Notes: generated by a model from the sequence alone, not told the origin. Numbered from the stretch's first letter, positions 9,218-18,712 are shown. The stretch: DNA of 64,000 nucleotides from Labrenzia sp. OB1 (GCF_001624695.1 NZ_JSEP01000003.1:1-64000), one strand, 5' to 3'. Translations and numbers: made by a program.

Positions 9218-10140
9218 TGGCTACTGATTTCGATCTGGAAAATTTTCTGGAAATGCTGGCCGCCGAACGCGGCGCGGCCGAGAACACCCTTGATGGATAC
9301 CGGCGGGATCTGGAGGATTTCTCGGGATTTCTCGGTGGCAGAACGCTGGCCGCCGCCCACTCCGAGGACATCTCCGCCTATCTGGGTGACCTCGTTCGGC
9401 GCGGTTTCGCCGAAACCTCGCAGGCACGCCGGCTTTCGGCGCTGAAACAATTCTACAAGTTTCTGTATGCGGAAGGCAGCCGGGAGGACGATCCGACCCG
9501 CACCCTGTCCGCGCCAAAGAAACGCGGCAGTCTGCCCAAGGTGCTCTCGATGGACGAGGTCGACACCTTGATCGAGACGGCTCGGGCCGAGACAGTAAGG
9601 CCCCAGAAAAGCGCTGCTGCCCGCCTGCGTGTCCAGCGCATGTACACGCTGATCGAAACCCTTTACGCAACCGGCCTCAGGGTCTCCGAACTGGTTGCCC
9701 TGCCGGTGTCGGCCGCCTTGCGCGACGCGCGCCTGATCGAAGTCAGGGGCAAGGGCGGAAAGGAACGATTGGTTCCGCTGTCCCGGGCAGCCCAGGCGGC
9801 CATGAAGGATTATGTCGGGTTGCGCGCCGCCGAGGGCGCTCATGAAAAAAGCCCCTGGCTGTTCCCGTCACACGGCGGCAGCGGACATCTGACCCGGCAA
9901 CATTTTGCCCGCGACCTGAAGCACCTTGCAGCCTCTGCCGGGCTCGACGCCTCAAAGGTTTCCCCACACGTCCTGCGCCACGCCTTCGCCTCGCATCTCC
10001 TGCAGAACGGAGCTGACCTGCGTGTGGTGCAACAACTTCTGGGACATGCGGATATTTCCACCACGCAGATCTACACCCATGTTCTCGATGAACGCTTACG
10101 GGAGCTGGTCGAAAGCGCGCATCCGCTGGCCAAAAAGTGA
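9217..10140 (+). CDS. xerD: Site-specific tyrosine recombinase XerD
   Basis: A 307-residue integrase that, with XerC, resolves chromosome dimers at dif near the division septum. An N-terminal SAM-like core-binding domain (about 1-95) precedes the catalytic domain. Catalytic residues are visible: R155 in [10 protein letters not shown], the lysine in [13 protein letters not shown]251 and R254 in HVLRH, H277 in [11 protein letters not shown] and the nucleophile Y286 in IYTHV. Length equals that of XerD rather than phage integrases, and the shikimate-gene neighbourhood is chromosomal, so this is the host enzyme and not evidence for an integrated element. The start overlaps the stop of the 47-residue ORF. 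Confidence 0.93.
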   Translation: MATDFDLENFLEMLAAERGAAENTLDGYRRDLEDFSGFLGGRTLAAAHSEDISAYLGDLVRRGFAETSQARRLSALKQFYKFLYAEGSREDDPTRTLSAPKKRGSLPKVLSMDEVDTLIETARAETVRPQKSAAARLRVQRMYTLIETLYATGLRVSELVALPVSAALRDARLIEVRGKGGKERLVPLSRAAQAAMKDYVGLRAAEGAHEKSPWLFPSHGGSGHLTRQHFARDLKHLAASAGLDASKVSPHVLRHAFASHLLQNGADLRVVQQLLGHADISTTQIYTHVLDERLRELVESAHPLAKK

Positions 10141-10218
10141 CAGCCGGAGCTCTATTGCGCTGCAGCATTCTCCACACTAAACTCCGCTGCCTAATTTTTT
10201 AGCACTGGAATCCGATCT

Positions 10219-11847
10219 ATGCTGCAGCCCGCCGGCGACTATGACTCGCTGAAAGCCCGTTTCCGTTGGTCCTTGCCGAATACATACAATATGGCCGGCG
10301 CTGTGAACGACCGGTGGGCGGTGAGCGACCCGGACCGTCTTGCCATACGCCACGTGCTGTCGGACGGCTCGCTTCAGGACTGGAGCCATCAGGCTTTGAA
10401 CCGGGCGGCGAACCGCTTTGCCAATGCCCTTCAGGCGCAGGGCATCCGGCGTGGCGACAGGGTGGCGTTGCTCATGCCGCAGATCCCGCAAACGGCGATT
10501 GGCCATCTTGCCGCCTATAAGCTCGGTGCGATTGCAGTGCCGCTGGCGTCCCTCTTCGGACGTGAGGCCTTGCGCTACCGCCTTTTGGACTCCGGTGCCA
10601 GGGCGCTTGTCACCGACAACGCGGGCCTTGCCAAGCTGGCGGAAATCCGCAGCGACCTTCCCGGCCTCGAGTTGGTTGTCTCGGTGGATGGGCCGGAATC
10701 CGGAGTGCATGCCTTCGAAGATCTCCTGTCCGCGGCATCCGACAGCTTCGAGACCCTGCAAACCTCGCCGGACGATCCAGCGCTGATTATCTATACCTCG
10801 GGCACGACAGGCCAGCCCAAGGGCGTCCTGCACGGTCACCGCGTGTTGGCCGGCCATATGCCTGGCATCGAACTGTCGCAGAATTTTCTCGGCCGGAGCG
10901 GAGATATCCTTTGGACGCCGGCCGACTGGGCCTGGGCCGGTGGCCTTTTGAACGCCCTATTTCCCGCACTGGCGCTCGGCGTGCCCGTGGTTTGCCATGC
11001 GTCCAGAAAATTCGATCCGGAATTCGCCTTTCGTCTTCTCGAACAACAGGCCATCCGCAATGTGTTCATTCCACCAACGGCCTTGAAAATGCTGCGCAGT
11101 GTCGACGCCCCAGGCAAGCGCTTCAAGCTTGACTGGCGCAGCGTCGGCTCGGCCGGTGAGACACTCGGCCGGGAAACCTATGACTGGTTCGCCGAAGAAT
11201 TCGGCTTTCCGGTTAATGAGTTTTACGGCCAGACCGAATGCAACGCCGTTCTTGGATCCGCGTCGGAAATCGGTGTCAGCCGGTCCGGAGCTATCGGCAA
11301 GGCGACACCCGGCCACGAGGTGGCGATTGTGGATGACGCCGGAATGCCCCTACCGCCGGAGACACCCGGCCAGATTGCCGTCAGGCGGCCCGATCCGGTG
11401 ATGTTCCTGAAATACTGGAACAAGCCGGAGGCAACCGCTGAAAAGTTCATCGGCGACTGGATGATCACCGGAGATCAGGGGGTGATCGATGAGGATGGTT
11501 ATGTTCATTTCATCGGCCGCGACGACGACATCATCACCTCCGCGAGTTACCGGATCGGGCCGGGTGAAATCGAGGATTGCCTGATCAAACACCCATCCGT
11601 GGCGCTGGCCGCCGCCATCGGCAAACCCGATCCGCTGCGCACGGAAATCGTGAAGGCCTATGTCGTTCTGAACCCCGGGGTATCCGGGGGCAAGACGCTG
11701 GAGGACAGTATCCGCGCATTCGTCCGTGAGCGTCTGTCCGCCCATGAATATCCGCGCGAGATCGCATTCGTGGAGGCCTTGCCGATGACCACTACCGGCA
11801 AGATCATCCGCCGGGAGCTTCGCGAGCAGGCGAGGCGGGAACTGTAG
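10219..11847 (+). CDS. AMP-forming acyl-CoA synthetase (medium-chain/acetyl-CoA synthetase-like)
   Basis: A 542-residue adenylate-forming enzyme (ANL superfamily) activating a carboxylic acid to its CoA thioester through an acyl-AMP. The P-loop-like motif IIYTSGTTGQPKG, NEFYGQTE (A5), the hinge region ITGDQGVIDEDGY...GRDDD and the C-terminal lysine motif TTTGKIIRREL are all intact. The overall pattern (ADWAWAGGL, GQTECN) resembles the acetyl/medium-chain synthetase branch, but acid specificity cannot be read from sequence. It is monocistronic and convergent with the acetyltransferase gene, 13 bp away. Confidence 0.9.
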   Translation: MLQPAGDYDSLKARFRWSLPNTYNMAGAVNDRWAVSDPDRLAIRHVLSDGSLQDWSHQALNRAANRFANALQAQGIRRGDRVALLMPQIPQTAIGHLAAYKLGAIAVPLASLFGREALRYRLLDSGARALVTDNAGLAKLAEIRSDLPGLELVVSVDGPESGVHAFEDLLSAASDSFETLQTSPDDPALIIYTSGTTGQPKGVLHGHRVLAGHMPGIELSQNFLGRSGDILWTPADWAWAGGLLNALFPALALGVPVVCHASRKFDPEFAFRLLEQQAIRNVFIPPTALKMLRSVDAPGKRFKLDWRSVGSAGETLGRETYDWFAEEFGFPVNEFYGQTECNAVLGSASEIGVSRSGAIGKATPGHEVAIVDDAGMPLPPETPGQIAVRRPDPVMFLKYWNKPEATAEKFIGDWMITGDQGVIDEDGYVHFIGRDDDIITSASYRIGPGEIEDCLIKHPSVALAAAIGKPDPLRTEIVKAYVVLNPGVSGGKTLEDSIRAFVRERLSAHEYPREIAFVEALPMTTTGKIIRRELREQARREL

Positions 11848-11860
11848 GGTATTCGGCCGA

Positions 11861-12994
11861 TCAGGCCCTTCCAAGACGTTTCTTGACCGCCCGGAGGCTC
11901 CGGCGCAATGCGCGCTTTGCATTCAGGTCCGCATCGCCGAGGACTGCCTTCAGATGTCCCACGGTCCCCAGCGAGGCCAGCAGCGTCGCGGTTTCAACGC
12001 GACCCCGCCAGAGCGGCTCGATCATGGAATGGCCGGGAACTGCCAGGGAATCTGCGCCCTTGAACCCCGGCATGTCCAGATTTTCCCGCAGCGCATGCAG
12101 CGTGATCTGCGCGCCTGGAGAAAAGCGCGCCCGGTTCTCGTCGAAGGCGATCTTCCAGGAAAAGACACGCCCCCGATCTTGAATGAGCACAAGCGCTGCA
12201 ACCAACGTATCGCCGACCTTGAGCTGATCGATGCGTACGCCGTCCCCGGCAGCAAGGTTGGCGATTGCGGATCTGGAGAAGGCTTCGGTCTGCGGACGGC
12301 TTGACAGCGCTGTTCCCGACCTGCCCTTCCACCCCGAGGCCTCCAGTCGGAGAAAAGCGTCGAAGGCAGCCGGCACGGCCTGACCGGTCAGGCTTTCAAA
12401 ACTTAATTCATGTTCATCCCCGAGACGGCGCAGCAGCCTGCGCATTTCCTTGCGCCTTTTGCCGCTGAAGGCGGCCTGCAACTGCTCTTGGCCTTTGGGA
12501 CCCGCATCATGACCCGATCGCTTTTCCTGCGCTGTGACCGTTATCCGCACCGCGTTGGTTCCACACAGATGCGAAGCTGTTTGCGAGGCGAGCGGCAGAT
12601 AGGGAATGGCAAGCAGCGCTCCGGATCCGGCAGCGCCCTTGAGAAAGGCGGCAACGGCATCCGGCCCGGCCTGCGGGTGCATGAGGGGCGTACCGAGTGG
12701 AGAATAATCCGTCGCCCAGACCGTGGCGGCAGCGAACGTGAGCCCGAGACGGCGCCGGCCCACGGGAGCGGCCATCAGCCAGACACCCGTCCTGCCGTCA
12801 CGGACGACGGCAAGCCGAACCGGCCGATGTTCCATATGCCGCAGATAGGGGCACAGAAACGCCGGACTGAAAAACGGATTCGGATCGAGCGCATCATTGC
12901 ACAACTGCCGCCAGACGCCGGGCGGCAGGTCTTCATTCAAAGGATCGAAGAAACAGAACTCCGGTTCCGGTGGAGCAATCGAATCACGGGTCAA
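11861..12994 (-). CDS. GNAT-like acetyltransferase of the CelD/BioF2 type (PF13480)
   Basis: A 377-residue cytoplasmic protein with the double-GNAT architecture of the Acetyltransf_6 family: KRRKEMRRLLRRLGDEHELSF in the middle, FLRLEASGWKGRSGTAL and the C-terminal FSWKIAFDENRARFSPGAQI, a signature I associate with CelD-like proteins. Members act in exopolysaccharide or cellulose synthesis, adding acyl groups, but few have been tested. Its start overlaps the end of the flippase gene by 11 bp, so the two are co-expressed and may both serve one surface polysaccharide. No glycosyltransferases are adjacent. Confidence 0.82.
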   Translation of the reverse strand: MTRDSIAPPEPEFCFFDPLNEDLPPGVWRQLCNDALDPNPFFSPAFLCPYLRHMEHRPVRLAVVRDGRTGVWLMAAPVGRRRLGLTFAAATVWATDYSPLGTPLMHPQAGPDAVAAFLKGAAGSGALLAIPYLPLASQTASHLCGTNAVRITVTAQEKRSGHDAGPKGQEQLQAAFSGKRRKEMRRLLRRLGDEHELSFESLTGQAVPAAFDAFLRLEASGWKGRSGTALSSRPQTEAFSRSAIANLAAGDGVRIDQLKVGDTLVAALVLIQDRGRVFSWKIAFDENRARFSPGAQITLHALRENLDMPGFKGADSLAVPGHSMIEPLWRGRVETATLLASLGTVGHLKAVLGDADLNAKRALRRSLRAVKKRLGRA

Positions 12995-14402
12995 CCGGCC
13001 GCTCCCTGGTTACGAAGAGGAGGGGTACGACGAATGTCGTGATATGAAGCTTGCGTCTTACCGTCAGCGCAAGAGCCGCAGCCTCGAAGAAGATGGCGCA
13101 ACTCGTGGCGATTGCCGCGCCTGCAAGACCCAGCAACGGGATCAGGGCGAGGTTGAAAACAACGTTCATCAGGAAGGTTGCCGCATAAATCACGGCACAG
13201 GACTTCTGGTGCCCGGTCATGGTCAACAAAGCATCCGCCGGACCGACGGATGCCCGGGCAAGGACACCGATCATCAACAGTGCGATCAGCGGATAACCGC
13301 TTTCAAAGCCACTGCCGAACATGCGCAGCAGCAGCGGCGCGATCAGCAGCAACCCCGCACCGGCGGCAAGAGACGGCCAGAAGGTCCAGTGTGTCGCCTG
13401 GCGGACATAATCGGCAAGGCCGGCCCGATCATCATTGTGCAGATAACCGGAAAACCGGTGCGCTGAAGCCGATCTCACCGCGAAATAGACGAAATGGACG
13501 AGGGCAAGGGTCTTGGAAGCGGCGAAATAGACCGCCACCTTGTCCGGGTCTTCAAAGAAACTGATCATGATGACGTCGGCACTGGTGATCAGTTGCAGGA
13601 ACCCGTCCACCAGAAGCATCGGCGCGGAAACCGCCAGCCAGAACTTCAGGTCGACCTTGCGGGGACCGGCCGGAACCTTCGGCGCCAGCCGTCCCTGCAG
13701 ATGAACATATTGGTAGAGCGCGATCAAAACGGTGGCCGATACGACCGCGACCGTGGCCGTCAGGGCGTCGGTTTGCAGCCCGGCGAGCGCGGCAAGAACA
13801 AGCAGCAGCAGAATGGTCAGGGGTCGCCAGATATAGGTGGGCACCATCGCCAGCGCCGGCCAGTCATAACTGCGTGCGATACCATCCTGCACCTGGGCGA
13901 TTGTGAAGAACGGCAAGGCGAACAAAACGGCAATCAGCGGCAGAACGTAATCGGCATCGATAGCCGAGCGGAACATGAAAACAAGGCCGATCCCGAGCGC
14001 ACCGGTCACTGTTCCGAGAAAGAAGGCGGTTTGCCGGCTGATACGCAGAAAGCCGCGCAGGCCGTCCATATCGCCGGTCTGCAGATATTGCGGGATAAAC
14101 CGGCTGGCGGACGTTGAAAACCCGCCACAGGTCATCGCGCCGATGACAATCAGGAAGGTCCATGCAACGGAGTAAATACCGTAATCATGCGCTCCAAGAA
14201 GCCGCGCCAGAACGATCTGTGAGAGATAGGCAAGCGCCGCGCCGCCAACACGGATCGCGAACGTCGAAACCGCCATGCGGCCCGCGGTACCCTGGTCCGT
14301 CCCACTGCCCCGCAGCAGCGCGGCAGCCTTCGCTGCCTTGCCCAGAGCCTGAGACAAGACGGCGTTTTGAAAAGGTTTTGCCAAGAAAGCCGAAAATCGC
14401 AA
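12984..14402 (-). CDS. Polysaccharide flippase (Wzx/MurJ-like, MOP superfamily)
   Basis: A 472-residue integral membrane protein with about 12-14 predicted helices, beginning after a 45-residue soluble lead (VSTFAIRVGGAALAYLSQIV... is the first helix). The pattern of a Wzx-type oligosaccharide exporter is clear: AHDYGIYSVAWTFLIV, GFSTSASRFIPQYL, ASVGPADALLTMTG. Such proteins flip undecaprenyl-linked glycans across the inner membrane. It is paired with the CelD-type acetyltransferase (11-bp overlap). A start further in (near GRMAVSTFAIRV) is also possible. Confidence 0.88.
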   Translation of the reverse strand: MRFSAFLAKPFQNAVLSQALGKAAKAAALLRGSGTDQGTAGRMAVSTFAIRVGGAALAYLSQIVLARLLGAHDYGIYSVAWTFLIVIGAMTCGGFSTSASRFIPQYLQTGDMDGLRGFLRISRQTAFFLGTVTGALGIGLVFMFRSAIDADYVLPLIAVLFALPFFTIAQVQDGIARSYDWPALAMVPTYIWRPLTILLLLVLAALAGLQTDALTATVAVVSATVLIALYQYVHLQGRLAPKVPAGPRKVDLKFWLAVSAPMLLVDGFLQLITSADVIMISFFEDPDKVAVYFAASKTLALVHFVYFAVRSASAHRFSGYLHNDDRAGLADYVRQATHWTFWPSLAAGAGLLLIAPLLLRMFGSGFESGYPLIALLMIGVLARASVGPADALLTMTGHQKSCAVIYAATFLMNVVFNLALIPLLGLAGAAIATSCAIFFEAAALALTVRRKLHITTFVVPLLFVTRERPVDP

Positions 14403-14578
14403 ACACGGATCCTTTTTGAATTCTTGTCCGTATTTGTGACATGAAGGCCTTAATATTCAATGGCGATTGAAATTCCGGCATCCGTATCGATTCACAGATA
14501 CGTGAACGTGGCGGGCCTGCGAATAGGACCGCCGATGTCCATAACCGCAACACACAGGACGCCTCTGGGAATCCAGGC

Positions 14579-14608
14579 TTGACGTGCCTTGCCGAATATG
14601 GAACAAAT
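14579..14608 (+). promoter_or_regulatory. Putative promoter overlapping the LexA box
   Basis: TTGACG at 14579-14584 is a good -35. With a 17-18 bp spacer the -10 falls within AACAAAT at 14602-14608, inside the LexA box. The -10 resemblance is weak (AAAT half only), so the promoter rests mainly on the -35 and on the fact that a terminated transcript follows. LexA binding here would block RNA polymerase directly. Confidence 0.5.
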
Positions 14609-14615
14609 AGTGAAC
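14601..14615 (+). promoter_or_regulatory. LexA (SOS) box GAAC-N7-GAAC
   Basis: The sequence GAACAAATAGTGAAC is an exact match to the alphaproteobacterial LexA operator (direct repeat GAAC spaced by 7). It lies in non-coding DNA, overlapping a probable -10 element, 200 bp from the start of the leftward flippase gene and immediately upstream of a terminated rightward transcript. An exact match to this 8-base-specified motif is expected about once per 65 kb per strand by chance, so the case rests on position as well. Confidence 0.6.
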
Positions 14616-14617
14616 AT

Positions 14618-14769
14618 TGATTCGAAGGACCTGCCAACCGCGCAGTATCGGTCCCGACCGATCGAAAAAGTGCAACAGCATTGCGGATGTCGAGGGTTGC
14701 CTCCCCTTCTATCCGCAGTTTGGTCCGGCTCCTGCCCCCGCCGCCTTCCGCAGGAGCCGGACATTTTTT
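14618..14769 (+). ncRNA. Candidate SOS-controlled structured small RNA
   Basis: About 150 nt between the LexA-box promoter and a strong intrinsic terminator, with no convincing ORF: the only open frames start inside the operator or run through the terminator. Three hairpins can be drawn. SL1 is ATCGGT/ACCGAT (14647-14662, loop CCCG). SL2 is TGCGGAT/ATCCGCA (14682-14688 with 14711-14717) enclosing GAGG-GTTG-CCTC. SL3 is the terminator. The A-rich linker GAAAAAGTGCAACAGCA between SL1 and SL2 could be single-stranded, as Hfq-binding or target-pairing regions are. Not recognised as any known Rfam family. Transcription start is inferred. Confidence 0.5.
14723..14769 (+). terminator. Rho-independent terminator of the candidate small RNA
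   Basis: A perfect 13-bp stem, GTCCGGCTCCTGC (14723-14735) with GCAGGAGCCGGAC (14750-14762), a 14-nt loop, then A and six T (14764-14769). The T-run exists only for rightward transcription, yet no rightward protein gene precedes it for over 2.5 kb. It therefore marks the end of an independent rightward transcript. Confidence 0.85.
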
Positions 14770-14800
14770 CCGGGAAAACGCTCAACCGCTCGCAGGCCAG

Positions 14801-15199
14801 TTATTCCGGCAGGGCTTCCGCATAGTACCAGCGGCCGGCCTTTTTACGGAAACGGCTAAGTTCCCGGTGCGTGTGCAATGTGCCGCCGGAAAGATATCTT
14901 GCTTCGAAAAGAACCGTGCCTTCGCGGTCGCCTTTCCCGCCTTTTTCAGTTGCCAGGACGCGCAAGCCGGTCCAGTGATTTTGAGCCGCCCATCTGGCGG
15001 TTTCCAACTCATCAAAGCCATCCTGGTGTTTCGGCCAGAGTGTTTCTTTCAGGTAGGCAATATTCTGTCGGACATAGGCGGTGTATCGCGAGCGCATCAG
15101 CGCTTCCGCGGTTTCGGGAAACGCTTCGCCGCCGAGAAAACGCCCGCAGCAGCGATCGATCGGTTCGCCGCCGCCACACGGACAAGGGTCATCGGCCAT
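14801..15199 (-). CDS. YchJ-family (UPF0225) SEC-C motif protein
   Basis: A 132-residue protein with the N-terminal Cys cluster C6-P-C8-G-G-G...RCCGRF (C17, C18), which resembles the zinc-binding SEC-C motif. The NTF2-like YchJ core follows: ALMRSRYTAYV, YLKETLWPKHQ, HWTGLRVLATEKGG, HRELSRF and GRWYYAEA. Length and order fit the family. Its biochemical role is unknown. Monocistronic, pointing left toward the small RNA terminator; divergent from the EEP-family gene. Confidence 0.88.
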   Translation of the reverse strand: MADDPCPCGGGEPIDRCCGRFLGGEAFPETAEALMRSRYTAYVRQNIAYLKETLWPKHQDGFDELETARWAAQNHWTGLRVLATEKGGKGDREGTVLFEARYLSGGTLHTHRELSRFRKKAGRWYYAEALPE

Positions 15200-15302
15200 G
15201 CCGGTCTCCTGACATCAAACTTTTTGTTCTCTACCACTGGTTCACAGAACCGTCCCACCGCTAAGGTGTCGGTCCACGTTCCATACGGTCTGGCCCGGCG
15301 CA

Positions 15303-16274
15303 ATGAAACTTGCAACCTTCAACATCGAATCCTTCGGCGCCGATCGTTTCGACGCAGCGGCTTTGAAACCGCGAGTGAACGCCCTGCGACCGAGAATACG
15401 GGAACTGGATGCCGATATTCTCTGCCTCCAGGAGGTAAACGCACAAAAGGTGACGGGGGCTCCCAGGCGCGGGTTTCCGGCGCTTGACCTGCTGCTCTCG
15501 GATACGCCCTACGAGGTCTATCACCTTGCCGCCAGCGAGCGGGCACCGGGCAAGGGACCGGGTGACAGGCACAATCTGGTGGTTCTGTCGCGCTTCCCGA
15601 TCATATCCGCCGAGAGCCTCTTTCAGGCTCATGCCCATCCGATTCTGTGGCAACCCGGAACGGCCGACCCGGCATATGGTGCACCGCAGGCGATCGAATT
15701 CGACCGGCCCGTCCTGAAAACCGAAATCGATATCGGCGTCGGTAAGCCGCTGCATCTTTTCGCGGTTCACCTGCGCGCGCCGATTGCGGCGAATATCCGG
15801 GGAGGCAAAACGGACAGCCGCACATGGAAAAGTATTCCGGCCTGGGCGGAAGGCTATCAGCTCTCTGTCCTGAAACAGATCGCGCAGGCCCTGGAACTGC
15901 GCCTGGCGGTCGAAGCGCTGCTCGATGCCGATGAGGCAGCGCAGGTGATCCTAGCCGGAGACTTCAATGCCACCGGCGAAACCGGAACCTTGCGTCTCCT
16001 GCGCGCCGACCCGGATGACACCACCTCGCCGGACCTTGCCCCGCGCCGGCTTTTCCAGCTTGACGCCTCGCTACCGCTCGACCGGCGCCGGACGATCCTG
16101 CACAAGGGCAAGGGTCAGGCGCTCGATCATATCCTTGCAAGCGCAGCAATGACTCACAGGACCATTGATGTCCGGGTCTTCAACGACAATCTGCCCGATG
16201 AAATCTTCGACGCCGGCGACCCGGAGATCGCAGGCTCCTTCCATGCCGCGATGCGCGCGGAATTCAATATGTAA
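15303..16274 (+). CDS. Endonuclease/exonuclease/phosphatase (EEP) family protein
   Basis: A 323-residue protein of the DNase I-like EEP fold with the expected metal and catalytic motifs in order: KLATFNIESFG, CLQEVNAQ (catalytic Glu), VVLSRFPI, HLRAPI, GDFNATGE and LDHILAS followed by the C-terminal GSFHAAMRAEF (catalytic His). Substrate could be DNA, a nucleotide, a sphingolipid or an inositol phosphate; sequence alone does not decide. No signal peptide. It ends 9 bp before the convergent cytochrome gene. Confidence 0.85.
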   Translation: MKLATFNIESFGADRFDAAALKPRVNALRPRIRELDADILCLQEVNAQKVTGAPRRGFPALDLLLSDTPYEVYHLAASERAPGKGPGDRHNLVVLSRFPIISAESLFQAHAHPILWQPGTADPAYGAPQAIEFDRPVLKTEIDIGVGKPLHLFAVHLRAPIAANIRGGKTDSRTWKSIPAWAEGYQLSVLKQIAQALELRLAVEALLDADEAAQVILAGDFNATGETGTLRLLRADPDDTTSPDLAPRRLFQLDASLPLDRRRTILHKGKGQALDHILASAAMTHRTIDVRVFNDNLPDEIFDAGDPEIAGSFHAAMRAEFNM

Positions 16275-16283
16275 TGTCCGGGA

Positions 16284-16634
16284 CTACGGCTTGAGCGACG
16301 TGATATAGGCGGCGAGATTGGCGATCTCGACATTTCCCAGGTTCATGTCGGGCATCGCCGGATGCGGATCCACCAGGAAGGTCGCCAGACGGTCTTCGGT
16401 CCACTCCGGGTCCGCGGCGATGTCGTAAAAGCTGGGCAGCGACGTGCTGGAAACGCTCGGCTGATCCTCGGCGACCAGATGACAGGCGGCACACCAGCGC
16501 AGCGCCAGCGCTTTTCCGGCCGTCTCATCGGCTGCCTGTGCGGATGGGGTCAAACCAAACACCGCGGCACCGCTTGCGGCAAACACCGCCCGCAACAGAA
16601 CGGCAGAAGCCTTGCGTAAAATCATGCGTCCCAT
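16284..16634 (-). CDS. Small periplasmic c-type cytochrome
   Basis: A 116-residue class I cytochrome c with signal peptide (cleavage near SAQA, residue 34), a haem-binding CAACH at 48-52 and candidate axial methionines at 93 and 96 (PAMPDM). Single haem; electron donor and acceptor unknown. A shorter start at the second Met (MILRKASAV) is equally possible and keeps the signal peptide. Its haem would be attached by the Ccm system encoded at 58.8-61.8 kb of this window. Confidence 0.9.
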   Translation of the reverse strand: MGRMILRKASAVLLRAVFAASGAAVFGLTPSAQAADETAGKALALRWCAACHLVAEDQPSVSSTSLPSFYDIAADPEWTEDRLATFLVDPHPAMPDMNLGNVEIANLAAYITSLKP

Positions 16635-16860
16635 GAAGCCTCCTTACGGCAAGCCGCATCCGTGAGTTTTCCGGCAGATGTGGCGCCAGAAAAGGCACTC
16701 TACCGGTCCCGGGCGGAGATGCCTTGCGGTGAATCAATCGCACCGTGTGCAGGCAGGCTGCTTCACGTTTGCGTCATGCCAACGCCCCTTGGAATGAACC
16801 TGTTGCCTCCCCCGTCGGCATTCTGCACACTTGCACCTGGTCAAAATACCGGAGGGAACC

Positions 16861-18606
16861 ATGCGCCGCCGCCTTGAATCCGTTGTCTGCTCGCTCGCGC
16901 TGGCCGCCGCACTCACCTTCGGGCAGGCAGGCTCCCTGACCGCGCAGGAAACCCCAATCTACTCGCTCAAGGACCGGTTTCAGCCGGTTGTCGCGCAAAA
17001 CGGCATGGTCGCAAGTCAGGAAGCCGTTGCGACCGGTGTCGGCGTGGAAGTCCTCAAGAAGGGTGGCAACGCCGTGGACGCCGCCATCGCCACCGGGTTC
17101 GCCCTTGCGGTAACCCTGCCTCGGGCTGGCAACCTCGGCGGCGGCGGCTTCATGCTCATACATATGTCCGAAAGCGGGCAAACCGAGGCGCTCGACTACC
17201 GGGAAAAAGCCCCGGCGGCCGCCTTCAAGGACATGTTTCTTGGAGATGACGGCGAACCGGACAACACCAAATCCCGTTTCTCGGGTCTGGCCATCGGTGT
17301 TCCGGGAACCGTCGCCGGTTTCGCGCAAGCCCATCAACGCCACGGCAGCGGAAATCTGTCCTGGGCGGAGCTGATCGCGCCGGCGATCGAACTGGCCGAA
17401 GACGGCATAACAGTAACGCCCGGCCTGTCCGCCGCCCTGACCGCGGCCATGCCGCGCCTGTCCAGGGATCCGGCAACCGCGGCCGTCTTTTACAAGCAGG
17501 GACTGATCGCTCCTCTTCCGGGCGAGGTTCTGAAGCAGCAGGATCTTGCCTCGACCCTGCGCCTGATTGCGGACAAGGGAGCTGAAGGATTTTACGAAGG
17601 CGACGTTGCCGCGAGGGTCGCCGACAAGGTTCAGAAAGCCGGCGGCGGCATGACGACAGCGGATCTGGCATCTTATCGGCCGGTCTGGCGCGAGCCCGTC
17701 AGCGGTATCTATCGCGGCTATGAAATCGCCTCCATGCCACCGCCCTCCTCCGGTGGTGTTCACATCGTCCAGATCCTCAACATGCTGGAAGCTTTCCCGG
17801 TCGCGGAATACGGCCTGAATTCCGCCGACAGCATTCACGCCATGGCCGAAGCCATGCGCCGTGCCTATGCGGACCGGTCGAAATACCTTGGCGACCCCGA
17901 TTATGTCAGCGTGCCCGTCACTGGCCTGACCGCCCCGGGCTATGCGGCGGAACTGGTGAAGACCATTGGTATGGAGGCGGCAACGCTTTCCGAAGAGATC
18001 GGTCCCGACAATCCGCTTCCCTACGAGAGCAACGAAACCACGCATTTTTCCGTCGTCGACAAGGACGGCAACGCGGTTTCGAACACCTATACGCTGAACT
18101 TCTCCTATGGCGTTGGCATGATGGCGGACGGCACAGGGGTTCTGCTCAACAACGAGCTGGATGATTTTTCCGCCAAACCGGGTGTTCCCAATGCATACGG
18201 ACTGATCGGCGGCACGGCCAACGCCATCGAGGCCGGCAAGCGTCCGCTGTCCTCCATGAGCCCGACGCTGGTCTTCCGAGACGGCGAATTCTTTCTGGCC
18301 ACCGGCTCGCCGGGCGGCAGCCGCATCATCACCACCACGCTGCAGATCATCCTCAATGTCATCGATCACAAGATGAACATCGCCGAGGCAACGGCGGCAC
18401 CGCGCATTCACCACCAGTGGCTCCCCGACGAAATCCGCATAGAAGAAGGTATCTCACCGGACACGATCGAGCTTCTGGAGAAACGCGGACACAAGATCGA
18501 GGTCCGCAATGCGATGGGATCGACCCAGTCGGTCATGAAGGCCGACGGCGTCCTTGCCGGATCTTCCGACCCGCGCCGTGTAGGGGCCCTGACCGCGGGC
18601 TATTGA
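16861..18606 (+). CDS. ggt: Gamma-glutamyltransferase
   Basis: A 581-residue periplasmic enzyme cleaving glutathione and other gamma-glutamyl compounds. The start at ATG 16861 is preferred because GGAGGG lies just upstream and a clean signal peptide follows ([10 protein letters not shown]... to SLTAQE). The frame also extends 10 codons further upstream. The autoprocessing threonine T393 lies in ETTHFSVVD, giving large and small subunits; the SSGG substrate motif ([11 protein letters not shown]) and SMSPTLVF are present. Length is normal. Stand-alone gene with a 160-bp downstream gap before the ThuA gene. Confidence 0.95.
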   Translation: MRRRLESVVCSLALAAALTFGQAGSLTAQETPIYSLKDRFQPVVAQNGMVASQEAVATGVGVEVLKKGGNAVDAAIATGFALAVTLPRAGNLGGGGFMLIHMSESGQTEALDYREKAPAAAFKDMFLGDDGEPDNTKSRFSGLAIGVPGTVAGFAQAHQRHGSGNLSWAELIAPAIELAEDGITVTPGLSAALTAAMPRLSRDPATAAVFYKQGLIAPLPGEVLKQQDLASTLRLIADKGAEGFYEGDVAARVADKVQKAGGGMTTADLASYRPVWREPVSGIYRGYEIASMPPPSSGGVHIVQILNMLEAFPVAEYGLNSADSIHAMAEAMRRAYADRSKYLGDPDYVSVPVTGLTAPGYAAELVKTIGMEAATLSEEIGPDNPLPYESNETTHFSVVDKDGNAVSNTYTLNFSYGVGMMADGTGVLLNNELDDFSAKPGVPNAYGLIGGTANAIEAGKRPLSSMSPTLVFRDGEFFLATGSPGGSRIITTTLQIILNVIDHKMNIAEATAAPRIHHQWLPDEIRIEEGISPDTIELLEKRGHKIEVRNAMGSTQSVMKADGVLAGSSDPRRVGALTAGY

Positions 18607-18664
18607 ATTTGCCCACGGCCCGAGCCTGCACACCGCCGCGCCTGCCGACTGCCGCTCTCGCCGA

Positions 18665-18712
18665 TTGACAGCCCCGAAGACAGGTGCTAGCGCTATCCAA
18701 AGCGCTTTGGAT
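18665..18712 (+). promoter_or_regulatory. Promoter with a perfect LacI-type operator upstream of the ThuA gene
   Basis: A consensus -35 TTGACA sits at 18665-18670. Where the -10 and start site should be lies ATCCAAAGCGCTTTGGAT (18695-18712), an 18-bp perfect palindrome centred on CG. The AAAGCGCTTT core is typical of LacI/GalR-family operators of sugar catabolic genes. No LacI-family gene is in the window, so the regulator must be encoded elsewhere. A repressor here would overlap the core promoter of the ThuA/Gfo pair. Confidence 0.65.

Noticed and set aside
9217-10140. Tyrosine recombinase as sign of an integrated element
   Set aside because: Length, motifs and the aroK-aroB context mark it as chromosomal XerD.
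14589-14825. 78-residue plus-strand frame over the LexA box and terminator
   Set aside because: Its start codon lies inside the promoter, upstream of the inferred transcription start, and it reads through a strong terminator, so it is not a protein gene.
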